A DNA stretch of 45,202 bases from an uncultured Anaerotignum sp. (GCF_905212195.1 NZ_CAJMDQ010000008.1:1-45202); one strand, 5' to 3'. Counted from the first letter of the stretch, positions 23,340-31,236 are shown. The notes: generated from the letters alone by a model not told the origin. Program-made: numbers and translations.

Positions 23340-24647
23340 TTATGCCGAAATGATGTTCAAAACCAACGGCGGCAGAGGTGCTTTTTCTGCCGAGATGGTC
23401 AGTGCGGACTGGAAAATTTCTGCCGCTGATGCACAGGCTTCGTCGGTAGCACTGTAAATGACTGCCAGTACTTCTCCTGCTTCCACATAATCGCCAAGGC
23501 GTTTTTTGGTGATGATGCCTGCGCCGAAATCCAGAGGCTGTTCCTTGAAAGCCCGTCCTGCGCCAGTTTCCTGAGATGCCCGCCCGATTTTTGCCGTATC
23601 CATATGGGTGAGATAACCGCTTTTTTCCGCCTTGACTTCCAGAGAACAAGGGGAAAGGGGCAGTAAATCAGGCTGCTCGATGATGGCAGGATTTCCGCCT
23701 TGCTGTTTGAGCAGTTCACGGAATTTGGCAATGCCTGCGCCGTTGTCAATTTGCTGCTGCAACAGGGCTTTGCCTTCGGCTTCTGTCTGGACACGGCCTG
23801 CCAAAAGGAGCATGTGTGCGCCAAGCAGCAGGGAAACTTCCAGCAAGTCGCCTTTGACATTGCCTTTGAGAACTTCCATGGCTTCCATAACTTCCAGAGA
23901 ATTGCCGATATACATGCCAAGAGGCTGATCCATACCGCTGATGATGGCGGTGACCTTTCTGCCTACATGTTGTCCCATTTCTACCATAATATGTGCCAAT
24001 GCTTCGGCGTCTTTCTGTGTTTTCATGAAAGCGCCGCTGCCGCATTTTACGTCCAGCACGATGCCGTCCGCACCGGCGGCGATTTTCTTGGACATGATGC
24101 TGGCAGCAATGAGAGGAATGCTGTCTACAGTGCCTGTCACATCCCGCAGGGCATAGAGTTTTTTGTCCGCAGGTGTCAGGTTATCCGTCTGGCTCATGAG
24201 TACCAGATGGCTTGTTTTGCCGTAAGTCAGCGCATCTTCTTCCGTTACGCCCACCTGAAAACCGGGAATGGATTCCAGTTTGTCAATGGTGCCGCCGGAG
24301 AAGCCCAGACCACGACCACTCATTTTTACCACAGGTACACCAAGAGAAGCTACCAGTGGCGCAAGAATCAGTGTGGTGGTGTCGCCAACACCGCCGGTAC
24401 TGTGTTTATCCACTTTGAAACCGGGCAGACTGCTCAGATCGAACAATGCGCCGGAGTGAGCCATTTCCATAGTCATCTGTGCCGTTTCTTCCGCATCCAT
24501 GCCGTTGAGCAGAATTGCCATAAGCAGGGCGGAAATCTGGTAATCCGGCAGGGAACCGTCTGTGACGCCATGAATAAAGAAAGAAATTTCTTCTTTTGTC
24601 AGCTTTTGCTTGTCACGTTTTTTGATGATAATATCCTGAAAATCCAT
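23340..24647 (-). CDS. pdp: Pyrimidine-nucleoside phosphorylase
   Basis: The enzyme splits uridine, thymidine or deoxyuridine with phosphate into base and (deoxy)ribose 1-phosphate. The 435-residue protein shows the family features: MDFQDIIIKKRDKQKLT, the phosphate-binding DKHSTGGVGDTTTL, KMSGRGLGFSGGT, DVKCGSGAFMKT, and a C-terminal lipoyl-like hammerhead (IITKKRLGDYVEAGEVLAVIY). AAGGAGGG lies right before ATG 24647; the 32 extra upstream codons are not used. Thymidine phosphorylase (deoA) is the close alternative, but Gram-positive enzymes of this type usually act on both uridine and thymidine. deoB follows in the same unit. Confidence 0.92.
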   Translation of the reverse strand: MDFQDIIIKKRDKQKLTKEEISFFIHGVTDGSLPDYQISALLMAILLNGMDAEETAQMTMEMAHSGALFDLSSLPGFKVDKHSTGGVGDTTTLILAPLVASLGVPVVKMSGRGLGFSGGTIDKLESIPGFQVGVTEEDALTYGKTSHLVLMSQTDNLTPADKKLYALRDVTGTVDSIPLIAASIMSKKIAAGADGIVLDVKCGSGAFMKTQKDAEALAHIMVEMGQHVGRKVTAIISGMDQPLGMYIGNSLEVMEAMEVLKGNVKGDLLEVSLLLGAHMLLLAGRVQTEAEGKALLQQQIDNGAGIAKFRELLKQQGGNPAIIEQPDLLPLSPCSLEVKAEKSGYLTHMDTAKIGRASQETGAGRAFKEQPLDFGAGIITKKRLGDYVEAGEVLAVIYSATDEACASAAEIFQSALTISAEKAPLPPLVLNIISA

Positions 24648-24710
24648 AAAATCCCTCCTTTTGATGGGGGTTTTCCCAAAGGTTTGTGTCATTGGAACCG
24701 CAAAAGCGAT

Positions 24711-24741
24711 TACCAATATACCCTTATCATACCATAATACC
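24711..24741 (-). promoter_or_regulatory. Operator-like direct repeats upstream of pdp-deoB
   Basis: On the plus strand TACCAATATACC and TACCATAATACC (10 of 12 bases shared) start 19 bases apart. A minus-strand TATGAT (24726-24731) with an extended TGG lies between them and is a possible -10 box. The arrangement looks like a two-site operator; no regulator gene is adjacent. Confidence 0.35.
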
Positions 24742-24776
24742 AAGGAAAATACTATTCATTTATCATTGGGTTTTGG

Positions 24777-24805
24777 TTGTGGGAGAAGAAAAAAGGGTTT
24801 ATAAT
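24777..24805 (+). promoter_or_regulatory. Promoter of the EFR1-type ferredoxin gene
   Basis: TTGTGG (24777-24782), a 17-base spacer and a perfect TATAAT (24800-24805), about 35 bases before the start. Confidence 0.65.
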
Positions 24806-24839
24806 AAAATTAATTTGAAAAGGAAAAGAGGGAGAAGAT

Positions 24840-25601
24840 ATGAAAAAAATCACAGCAGTATATTTTAGCCCCTGCGGCACCACAAAAACAGCTGTTTGTT
24901 CTGTGGCTGGCGGTTTGGGCGAAATGGCAAAAGAAGCGGATCTGACACCTTTGTCTGCGGCAGGCACCGAAATTTCTCTGGGCACAGATGATGTTCTGGT
25001 CTGCGGTGTACCATCTTTCGGGGGCAGAGTACCTTTGACAGCACTGGAACGAATCAAAAACCTTCATGGCAATGGTACAGCGGCAGTGGCTGTTGTTACC
25101 TATGGTAACCGTGCTTTTGACGATACCTTTGCGGAATTGCAGGATGCTTTGGAAGCACAGGGATTTGTGGTAGTGGCAGGCGTTGCTGCTGTTACACAGC
25201 ATTCCATCGTAAACCAGTTTGGAGCAGGCAGACCAAATGCGGAAGACCAGACACAGCTGCAGGCATTTGGCAAAGAAATTGCGGAAAAATTGACAGGAGC
25301 ACCAAAACGTGCAGAACTGCCCGGGAACAGACCTTATCTGGAACGTCATGGCGGCGGTCTGGTGCCTATAGTATCCGATGCCTGCAAGGGCTGCGGCAGA
25401 TGCGTAACACACTGTCCTGTAGGTGCCATTCCCAAAGACAATCCCAAGACAACAGACAAAGACCTTTGCGTATCCTGCATGGGCTGCATCAGCGTATGTA
25501 CCCAGAAGGCAAGAAGCCTGCCGGAAGCAGCCATTGGTATGCTGACAGAAAAATTGAGCAAAGTCTGCGCAGACAGAAAAGAAAACCAGCTCTTTTTCTG
25601 A
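24840..25601 (+). CDS. EFR1-type flavodoxin-ferredoxin fusion protein
   Basis: The 253-residue protein joins a flavodoxin-like domain (about 1-165; YFSPCGTTKTAV for FMN phosphate, VCGVPSFGGRVP, VTYGNRAFDDTF) to two 4Fe-4S clusters. Their cysteines are Cys182/185/188/192 with Pro193 and Cys210/213/216/220. This is the EFRODO/EFR1 layout, found in many anaerobes and thought to carry electrons between flavin and iron-sulfur partners. The physiological partner is unknown. GAGGGAGAAG precedes ATG 24840. It is monocistronic and convergent with the C_GCAxxG gene, a second redox protein. Confidence 0.85.
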   Translation: MKKITAVYFSPCGTTKTAVCSVAGGLGEMAKEADLTPLSAAGTEISLGTDDVLVCGVPSFGGRVPLTALERIKNLHGNGTAAVAVVTYGNRAFDDTFAELQDALEAQGFVVVAGVAAVTQHSIVNQFGAGRPNAEDQTQLQAFGKEIAEKLTGAPKRAELPGNRPYLERHGGGLVPIVSDACKGCGRCVTHCPVGAIPKDNPKTTDKDLCVSCMGCISVCTQKARSLPEAAIGMLTEKLSKVCADRKENQLFF

Positions 25602-25618
25602 TATTTGAGTAAAAAAAG

Positions 25619-25659
25619 AAAGCCGAACCTTCCTTATTAATAAGAAGTTTCGGCTTTTT
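25619..25659. terminator. Bidirectional terminator between the two redox genes
   Basis: AAAGCCGAA and TTTCGGCTTT pair with a partly paired middle (CTTCCTTATTAATAAGAAG). U-rich ends occur on both strands. Confidence 0.75.
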
Positions 25660-25673
25660 GTTTTTGGATGAGA

Positions 25674-26096
25674 TTATTTGTTTTCCTGCAGCAGATGTTT
25701 TTCAACGATTTCTGCGGCATCTGCCATACATCCTTGGCAGCTTCTCAGAACCACGCCAGTACCCATACCTTTCAGTTCGCTGCAAAGGGTGGACTGGTTT
25801 TTGTTAGCGAAAATTTCGCTCATGGCTTTGAATGTGTCGTAGCAGTCAACTTTTGTCTGGGGTTTTTCCAGATTTGCGTCGGAAACTTTCAGGCCAACCA
25901 GATATGCCATAGCGGAAACGGCACCGCAGGTGCCCATAACGCCCATACCACGGCCAAAACATTCTACGGCACGGAATGCTTCTTTTTCATCTACGCCAAA
26001 CAGATCGCTGTAAGCGCAGGCAACAGCTTGTGCGCAGTTATAGCCTTTTTTATGGTTTTCTTCTACACGTTTTTGTCTTTCTGTTAATTCTGTCAA
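25674..26096 (-). CDS. C_GCAxxG_C_C family redox protein
   Basis: The protein of 140 residues has the family's conserved cysteine pattern: GYNCAQAVACAYSD (C-x-GCA-like), VECFGRGMG, GTCGAVSAMAYLVGL, CYDTF and a final SCQGCMADAAEIVE. The family is common in anaerobes and is presumed to be redox-active or metal-binding, but no reaction is established. I start at TTG 26096: AAAGGAG lies nine bases upstream on the minus strand, whereas the in-frame ATG at 26123 lies upstream of that ribosome binding site and has none of its own. It follows rpsT after the rpsT terminator, so it may depend on read-through. Confidence 0.82.
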   Translation of the reverse strand: MTELTERQKRVEENHKKGYNCAQAVACAYSDLFGVDEKEAFRAVECFGRGMGVMGTCGAVSAMAYLVGLKVSDANLEKPQTKVDCYDTFKAMSEIFANKNQSTLCSELKGMGTGVVLRSCQGCMADAAEIVEKHLLQENK

Positions 26097-26124
26097 TTCA
26101 GTGATCTCCTTTCGTAATAGCATG

Positions 26125-26153
26125 AAAAAAGGATACCGCCTGATGGGGTATCC
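26125..26153 (-). terminator. Terminator of rpsT
   Basis: On the minus strand GGATACC and GGTATCC (26131-26137 and 26147-26153) pair and are followed by six U's. Confidence 0.8.
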
Positions 26154-26171
26154 TCTTGGGTCGCTTTCAAA

Positions 26172-26432
26172 TTATAAGCTGTTTACCAGTTTTGTCAGAG
26201 AGGATTTCTTTCTCGCTGCGGAATTTTTGTGGTAAATGCCTTTGATATAAGCTCTGTCGATTGCGGAAGCTGCGCCTTTCAGTGCAACAGCAGCTGCTTC
26301 TTTGTCGCCAGCGTTAACAGCTACGATTACTTTCTTCATTGCTGTTTTAACCTGAGATTTGATCATTTTATTTCTCAATGTTTTTTTGTTGATAACTTTG
26401 ATTCTTTTCTTTGCAGATTTGATATTAGCCAA
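26172..26432 (-). CDS. rpsT: Small-subunit ribosomal protein S20 (bS20), UUG start
   Basis: A very basic, helical protein of 86 residues (ANIKSAKKRIKVINKKTLRN, AAVALKGAASAIDRAYIKG, HKNSAARKKSSLTK), plainly S20, which binds the 5' domain of 16S rRNA. The start codon is TTG 26432, with AGGAGG eight bases upstream on the minus strand. In E. coli rpsT also starts with UUG, and that codon takes part in translational autoregulation. Here the gene has a leader of about 158 bases able to fold into a three-way junction, which suggests control at the RNA level. It diverges from gpr, and the neighbourhood rpsT/gpr is familiar from Bacillus. Confidence 0.96.
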   Translation of the reverse strand: MANIKSAKKRIKVINKKTLRNKMIKSQVKTAMKKVIVAVNAGDKEAAAVALKGAASAIDRAYIKGIYHKNSAARKKSSLTKLVNSL

Positions 26433-26590
26433 TTTGCTTTCCTCCTAAAAATTCTTTTTTGTGGTTTTTCTTCGTCCGATATTGGGGAATATCGCTTTTT
26501 CTTTACTACATATTAACCACTTTGAGGACGGTACTCCTCCGACACGGTTGGGCGTATTTTGTCATGCAAATAGCCCGTGGTTAATTCAAC
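26433..26590 (-). ncRNA. Structured 5' leader of rpsT (candidate autoregulatory RNA)
   Basis: The transcript can form a closing 9-base-pair helix (ATTAACCAC 26512-26520 with GTGGTTAAT 26577-26585). Inside it are one hairpin of GGGC-G-TATTT with AAATA-GCCC (26550-26558 and 26568-26576) and a second, GAGGA-CGGTAC-TCCTC (26524-26539). This is a three-way junction, with no gap between the first hairpin and the closing helix. Closer to the gene lies CGATATT-GGGG-AATATCG (26478-26495). The ribosome binding site itself (26441-26447) is in A/T-rich DNA. Promoter and length support a real leader. Confidence 0.65.
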
Positions 26591-26597
26591 ACCATAT

Positions 26598-26626
26598 ATT
26601 CTACCTGATGATTCCCCATAAGTCAA
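26598..26626 (-). promoter_or_regulatory. rpsT promoter
   Basis: On the minus strand TTGACT (26621-26626), a 17-base spacer and TAGAAT (26598-26603). A plus-strand TGAATA at 26626-26631 could be a sigma-G -35 for gpr, but its -10 is poor. Confidence 0.8.
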
Positions 26627-26684
26627 TGAATATATTTCAAATCTGCGGAAAAAATAAGGGAAAATACAGGAAGACGGTGAAAAT

Positions 26685-27692
26685 ATGGAACGAAAAGACA
26701 AACAGACGGCGGAAAAATTTTCTGTGCGGACGGATTTGGCTATCGAAGCCAGAGAAATGGCGCGGGAAGGACGGGAGGAAGCGGGGGAACCGGATGGTGT
26801 GCAGGTGGAAACCAGCCATACGGAGGACTATGAACTGACCCGTGTCCATATTTTGACAGAACAGGGCAGTCAGGTTATGGGCAAGCCTATGGGCAGTTAT
26901 ATTACATTGGAGGCACAGAAGCTGAAGGAAAATGACCCGGAAAGTCATACAGATATTGTGGCAGTGCTTTCGAAGGAATTGCAGCATCTGGCAAAACCAA
27001 AAAAGCAGGGGACAGTGCTGGTGGTTGGGCTGGGAAACTGGAATATCACCCCTGATGCATTAGGGCCGAAAGTGGTTTCCCGCATACTGGTAACACGGCA
27101 CCTGCGGGACACTTTGCCGGAGGAGATGGCACAGACAGTCCGTCCGGTGGCAGCGGTAAGTCCCGGTGTCATGGGTATTACCGGCATTGAAACTGGGGAA
27201 ATCGTCAAAGGCATTGTGGAAAAGATGCATCCAGATCTGGTCATTGCCATTGACGCGCTGGCGGCCAGAAAGACCAGCCGTATCAACGCCGCTATCCAGC
27301 TTTCTGATACAGGTCTTGCTCCCGGCGCAGGTGTTGGCAACAAACGGAAGATGCTCAGTGAGGAAACATTGGGGGTGCCTGTCATTGCCATTGGTGTGCC
27401 AACGGTGGTGGATGCGGCAACGTTGGTGAATGATACTATGGATCGGATGCTGGCGGAAATGCGGCATCAAACGGAAAAACAATCTCCTTTTTACCAAATG
27501 CTTATGGATATGGAATCAGAGGACAAATACCGCCTTATTACGGAACTTTTGACTCCCGCAGCGGAAAACATGTTTGTGACGCCAAAGGAAGTGGACGCTG
27601 TGGTAGACCGTCTGGCAGATATCATTGCCAAAGCCGTGAATATAGCCATGCAACCCGGTTTGACAGAGGAAGACTGGACGCTTTTTGGCTGA
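26685..27692 (+). CDS. gpr: Germination protease (spore SASP endopeptidase)
   Basis: GPR degrades small acid-soluble spore proteins during germination and is made as a zymogen in the forespore. The 335-residue protein has the processing-site motif FSVRTDLAIEA near the N-terminus, and GLGNWNITPDALGPKVV and IAIDALAARKTSRI, which contain the two aspartates expected of this aspartic-type peptidase family. LAPGAGVGNKRK and GVPTVVDAATLVNDT are also typical. AGGAAG lies upstream of ATG 26685. It diverges from rpsT and ends in a strong terminator. Its presence implies the organism sporulates or descends recently from a spore-former. Confidence 0.95.
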   Translation: MERKDKQTAEKFSVRTDLAIEAREMAREGREEAGEPDGVQVETSHTEDYELTRVHILTEQGSQVMGKPMGSYITLEAQKLKENDPESHTDIVAVLSKELQHLAKPKKQGTVLVVGLGNWNITPDALGPKVVSRILVTRHLRDTLPEEMAQTVRPVAAVSPGVMGITGIETGEIVKGIVEKMHPDLVIAIDALAARKTSRINAAIQLSDTGLAPGAGVGNKRKMLSEETLGVPVIAIGVPTVVDAATLVNDTMDRMLAEMRHQTEKQSPFYQMLMDMESEDKYRLITELLTPAAENMFVTPKEVDAVVDRLADIIAKAVNIAMQPGLTEEDWTLFG

Positions 27693-27710
27693 AAAAAAGT
27701 ATCATATCAT

Positions 27711-27749
27711 AAGAATGAGAATCCATGTGGATTTTCATTCTTATTTTTT
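27711..27749 (+). terminator. Terminator of gpr
   Basis: AAGAATGAGAATCCA and TGGATTTTCATTCTT pair (one G-U) around a two-base turn and run into six T's. The stretch 27750-27900 downstream shows no gene. Confidence 0.85.
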
Positions 27750-27900
27750 GTGTGGAAAAAAGCGGATTCTTTTGGAGAAATCAGACTGGTTTTTCTTAAG
27801 AAAGATGGAACAATTTCTTAATTTTTTCGTCATATCATTAAAATTGGTCAAAGAAAGCGGAATTCCTGGCTTTTCCAGAGGGTAAAGCATGGTCGGTTTC

Positions 27901-27929
27901 TTGCAAATAAACAAAATTTGTAGTATAAT
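27901..27929 (+). promoter_or_regulatory. Promoter of the 27968-30237 operon
   Basis: TTGCAA (27901-27906), a 17-base spacer and a perfect TATAAT (27924-27929), about 40 bases before the first gene. Confidence 0.8.
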
Positions 27930-27967
27930 TGCTGGAATAGTATGAGTATGAAAAGAAGGAGAATCCC

Positions 27968-28384
27968 ATGGAAGAAGCTGCAATCGTATTAATGTTAAAG
28001 GAAAAAGAAAGTGGTTTTTTAACAAAGGAGCTGGGCTGCTATACTGTAAGCGGTAAAGAAAGTCTGCTGGATCGCATCTACGCAGAAGAAACGGACAACG
28101 GTATTGTGGTGCATATGGCTCTGGGCTGCGAAAAAGAAGCGGAAGACTGGGAATATGACGCGATTTTTGACTACTATGACGCGGATGCTCTGCAGGATGT
28201 GGTGGATACCGTGGCGGAAGAAGAAGGACATTTGAATCCTGTCTGGGTTGTGACATTCCCTTTCCAGGACGAAGCAGAAGCCATGGAACAGCGTCTGTCT
28301 GCTATTTTGCAGGCGCATGACGCAGAACTGCAGTCTGTTTATGCAGCCATTGTAGACAAAAAGGATGATTATTGTGAGCAATAA
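27968..28384 (+). CDS. Uncharacterised acidic protein (possibly DUF6762-like)
   Basis: A 138-residue acidic cytoplasmic protein without signal peptide, membrane segment or cysteine pattern. The N-terminus EEAAIVLMLKEKESGFLTKELGCYTV, followed by WEYDAIFDYYD, looks like a conserved clostridial family (I recall DUF6762, without certainty). GAAGGAG precedes ATG 27968. It is the first gene of a three-gene unit: the next gene, a lipoprotein, starts inside its last codons, and a YbaK-like deacylase follows. No function can be given. The tight coupling to an exported lipoprotein is the main clue. Confidence 0.6.
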   Translation: MEEAAIVLMLKEKESGFLTKELGCYTVSGKESLLDRIYAEETDNGIVVHMALGCEKEAEDWEYDAIFDYYDADALQDVVDTVAEEEGHLNPVWVVTFPFQDEAEAMEQRLSAILQAHDAELQSVYAAIVDKKDDYCEQ

Positions 28385-29657
28385 AAAATTCAGATCTGTC
28401 TGCCTGCTGACAGGGCTCTGCGCTTTTCTGGTAAGCGGCTGCAATTTTGGCAGTCAGGAAGAAACGCCGGAAGCAGACCCTCCTGTGCAGGATACACAAC
28501 AGAATATAGAAACAGAAACGACGGATGAGGAAGTGACCGCTGAGGAAAATATTCCCATTGGTGCGCCGGAAGAAAGTGAAGTTGGGATCATTGCGCCCAG
28601 CATACATACGGAAGACGAAAGTCCCAAAACACCTGCCTCCACGTCCTCTAAAAGGGAACCTGTGGCGGATACGAAGCCTTTCTGGCAGAGTGAAAACACC
28701 ATGCAGCTCAATAACCTGAAGTCTGTGGCATCTGCGGGACAGAGTGCATACAACGATTTGAGTACAAAGCTGGGCTGGATCTGCAAAAACGGCAAACTTT
28801 ACGCTTATTATACGGGACAAACAGTCACCACAGATACGCTGGTAAGCAACGGGTATCTGGAAAGCGGTTTGTCTGCAGATGACTACGAAATCCTGTTGGT
28901 AGACGGTCGGGACTTAGCGGAATATGAAGGGGCGGAAGTGCCTGCGGAAAGCATGAATCTTTGCGTTTTTGCCGCGTCCAAACAGTCTGACGGCACCTAT
29001 CTGCTGGCATCTGCGGCAGGACGTGCAGGACAGATTTCCTCTGTAAGTTATAACCGCCTGCTGGCAAGATATAACCAGAACCATGGAACCATGGGGCGTT
29101 TGTCCTCTGCTTCAGCGGAATATGGCAGAATTTTGAACTTTGTAGGGCTTTATGAAGGCAGTCTGGAAGACTATTTCGTCAGAGAAATCCGCAAAGATAA
29201 TAAATATGCTGTGGTTACATTCTCCAGCAAGAAAAATACAGCGGATGTGAAACAGCATGTGCTGCGCAACGACAATAACTTCTGGGAAGTGGTTTATACC
29301 AACTTACAGAATGTATATTACCCCGTTACCAGCATCAATCGTGCCCTTCCGGACTTTAATCCGTCACTTTTGCCGGATTATAACCTGGCTGTATGGAAGA
29401 GTTATATTGTCCGCAGGGATCAGTCCTTGGTCAATACCATGATTTCCAAGCGTCTGATTACCGACGAAAGCCAGATTTATTATCAGTGCGGTACCGATCA
29501 GTATTTCTATATGGTGCTGACAAACGGTTCCCGTTATGTGGCTTATAAGATCGACGGTGTATGGCAGATTACCCATGTCAACAGCGACTACGAAGCCAAT
29601 AACTTTATTTCTGCCAGAACCGGGCAGGATTATGGATTTATATTACTGGACGATTGA
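28374..29657 (+). CDS. Uncharacterised lipoprotein
   Basis: A 427-residue exported lipoprotein. The signal peptide (basic MSNKKFR, hydrophobic core, lipobox LVSGC) gives Cys23 as the lipidated residue. An acidic, Glu/Thr/Pro-rich linker (about 30-100) tethers a folded domain of about 320 residues rich in Tyr, Asn and Ser (GQSAYNDLSTKLGWI, YYTGQTVTTDTLV, NRLLARYNQNHGTMGRLSS). I do not recognise the domain. I start at GTG 28374 because AAGGA lies eight bases upstream; ATG 28365 overlaps that site. It overlaps the upstream gene by 11 bases. Location is the outer face of the cytoplasmic membrane. Confidence 0.7.
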   Translation: MSNKKFRSVCLLTGLCAFLVSGCNFGSQEETPEADPPVQDTQQNIETETTDEEVTAEENIPIGAPEESEVGIIAPSIHTEDESPKTPASTSSKREPVADTKPFWQSENTMQLNNLKSVASAGQSAYNDLSTKLGWICKNGKLYAYYTGQTVTTDTLVSNGYLESGLSADDYEILLVDGRDLAEYEGAEVPAESMNLCVFAASKQSDGTYLLASAAGRAGQISSVSYNRLLARYNQNHGTMGRLSSASAEYGRILNFVGLYEGSLEDYFVREIRKDNKYAVVTFSSKKNTADVKQHVLRNDNNFWEVVYTNLQNVYYPVTSINRALPDFNPSLLPDYNLAVWKSYIVRRDQSLVNTMISKRLITDESQIYYQCGTDQYFYMVLTNGSRYVAYKIDGVWQITHVNSDYEANNFISARTGQDYGFILLDD

Positions 29658-29733
29658 CAGCCTCAGGCTGTGGCGGCGGTCTGTACCGAAGGTATGGACT
29701 GCCGTTTTTGTATCAGAAAGGAACGTGAGGAAT

Positions 29734-30237
29734 TTGAAGAAAGCAAGTGGTGATACAGTCAAGACAAACGCCATGCGGCAGCTGGAAGTGGCAGGCATTT
29801 CCTACCGCACAGCGTCTTATGAATATGATGAAAACAATCTGTCAGGGCTTCATGCGGCAGAACAGGTGGGAATTCCGGCAGAACAGGTATTCAAAACCCT
29901 TGTGACAAGAGGGGATAAAACGGGAATCCTCGTTTTTTGTATTCCTGTGGATATGGAATTGGATTTGAAAAAAGCGGCAGCCGTTTCCGGTAATAAAAAA
30001 CTGGAAATGACCCATGTGAAAGAACTGTTGGGGTTGACAGGATATATCCGCGGCGGATGTTCCCCCATTGGCATGAAAAAGAAATATCCTACCTTTATTG
30101 ATGAAACTGCCATTTTGTTTGATGAAATTGCAGTCAGCGCAGGTATGCGCGGGGAACAGATTATTCTGAATCCCGAAGACCTTATTCGTTTTGTGGAAGC
30201 AAAGGAAGCTGATGTAACGAAGGAAATGCAGGATTAA
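29734..30237 (+). CDS. ybaK: YbaK-family aminoacyl-tRNA deacylase (Cys-tRNA(Pro)/Cys-tRNA deacylase)
   Basis: YbaK hydrolyses Cys-tRNA(Pro) formed by mistake by prolyl-tRNA synthetase. The 167-residue protein matches: KTNAMRQLEVAGISYR, FKTLVTRGDK, VDMELDLKKAAAVSGNKKLEM, TGYIRGGCSPIGMKKKYPTFID and SAGMRGEQIILNPEDL. The Lys in FKTLV and the GGCSPIG loop are the family's hallmarks. I start at TTG 29734, with AAAGGA upstream, because the family normally begins only about ten residues before KTNAMR; the longer frame would overlap the lipoprotein gene. A small ACAGCC-TCA-GGCTGT hairpin (29657-29671) lies between the two genes. The operon ends in copy 3 of the dispersed repeat. Confidence 0.88.
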   Translation: MKKASGDTVKTNAMRQLEVAGISYRTASYEYDENNLSGLHAAEQVGIPAEQVFKTLVTRGDKTGILVFCIPVDMELDLKKAAAVSGNKKLEMTHVKELLGLTGYIRGGCSPIGMKKKYPTFIDETAILFDEIAVSAGMRGEQIILNPEDLIRFVEAKEADVTKEMQD

Positions 30238-30240
30238 TAG

Positions 30241-30328
30241 AGAAGCCTATCTTTTTTCGGGACAACTTCATAAGAAAATAAAGAAAGCTGAAATCCTTAT
30301 TTATGGAGGGTTTCAGCTTTCTGATTAT
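30241..30328 (+). repeat. Dispersed intergenic repeat with terminator, copy 3
   Basis: AGAAGCC ... CGGGAC leads into CTTCATAAGAAAA (30266-30278). The hairpin AGAAAGCTGAAATCCT (30282-30297) / AGGGTTTCAGCTTTCT (30307-30322) follows. It separates ybaK from the convergent EamA gene and may terminate both. Confidence 0.75.
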
Positions 30329-31236
30329 TATGGTTGTTTTGGAGTAGGAATACCCACATTATGCTTTTTCAAAAATTGCGCCGCATCTATTTTGGAAAGG
30401 AGTACAGCGGCAAATATGAGAATACAGCCCAGAACCACTTTCGCTGTGACAGGTTCCTTGAGAAACCACACGGAAAAAAGAAATCCGAACAGAGATTCCA
30501 ACGAAAGCAGGATGGCAGTTGCTGTTTCTGAGGTATAACGCTGTGCCACATTCTGAATGGTAAAAGCCAGAACGGTGTTTGGTACAATGAGGTATAACAG
30601 GCTGCCCAAAGTCAAAAGGGAACAGCTCTGTGGAATGCCGTCTGTGAGCAGAGCGGTTACAGCAGCCAAAAGGCCTGCCGACAGGAACTGGAAAAAGGAC
30701 AGACGGATGGGGTCTTCATTTCTTGCGAAGATGCTCACCAATACAATCTGCAAAGCAAAGAGAAATGCAAACCCAACAGAAAGGCCTTCACCAAGCCCGA
30801 TGGTCAGACTTTCATTGAGGCTGATGCAGCCGATACCGGCCAGTGTCAGAATTGCTGCCAGCAGTTCTCTGCCATTGATTCGCTTTCGCAGGAGAAAACA
30901 GCTCAGAAAAGGAACAAACATCACATAAGAAGCAATGAGGAAAGACTGTTTTCCGGGGGTGGTGCGGTCAAGACCAGCCAGTTGGACAGAAAGCCCCACA
31001 AACTGCAATATCCCTAAGAGCATCCCTTTTTTGGCTACATTTTTTGTGGTGTGCCGCAGACTGCGACAGAAAATCAGACCCAGACAAAGTGCGGAGCCTA
31101 AAAAGCGGAATGCCAGTATGGTAAAAGGCTCATATTCTGCCAAAGCGAATTTTCCTGCCAGAAAACCGCCGCCCCAAATGGCAGCAGCCAAAAGCAGACC
31201 CAGATTCGCCAGTATGGATTGCTGTTTTGCGGACAT
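30328..31236 (-). CDS. EamA/DMT-family transporter
   Basis: A 302-residue integral membrane protein with about ten hydrophobic helices in two homologous halves, each an EamA repeat. The first half opens with LGLLLAAAIWGGGFLAGKFAL and contains LAFRFLGSALCLGLIF; the second contains FLFALQIVLVSIFA and ends with ESLFGFLFSVWFLKEPVT. DMT-superfamily members export or import small metabolites such as amino acids; the substrate cannot be read from sequence. AAAGGAGGG lies just before ATG on the minus strand. It diverges from an XRE-cupin regulator that may control it. Confidence 0.88.
   Translation of the reverse strand: MSAKQQSILANLGLLLAAAIWGGGFLAGKFALAEYEPFTILAFRFLGSALCLGLIFCRSLRHTTKNVAKKGMLLGILQFVGLSVQLAGLDRTTPGKQSFLIASYVMFVPFLSCFLLRKRINGRELLAAILTLAGIGCISLNESLTIGLGEGLSVGFAFLFALQIVLVSIFARNEDPIRLSFFQFLSAGLLAAVTALLTDGIPQSCSLLTLGSLLYLIVPNTVLAFTIQNVAQRYTSETATAILLSLESLFGFLFSVWFLKEPVTAKVVLGCILIFAAVLLSKIDAAQFLKKHNVGIPTPKQP

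Noticed and set aside
26626..26650. TGAATA as sigma-G -35 box of gpr
   Set aside because: The -10 position at normal spacing lacks a CATnnTA-like match, so forespore control is expected from biology but not shown by this sequence.
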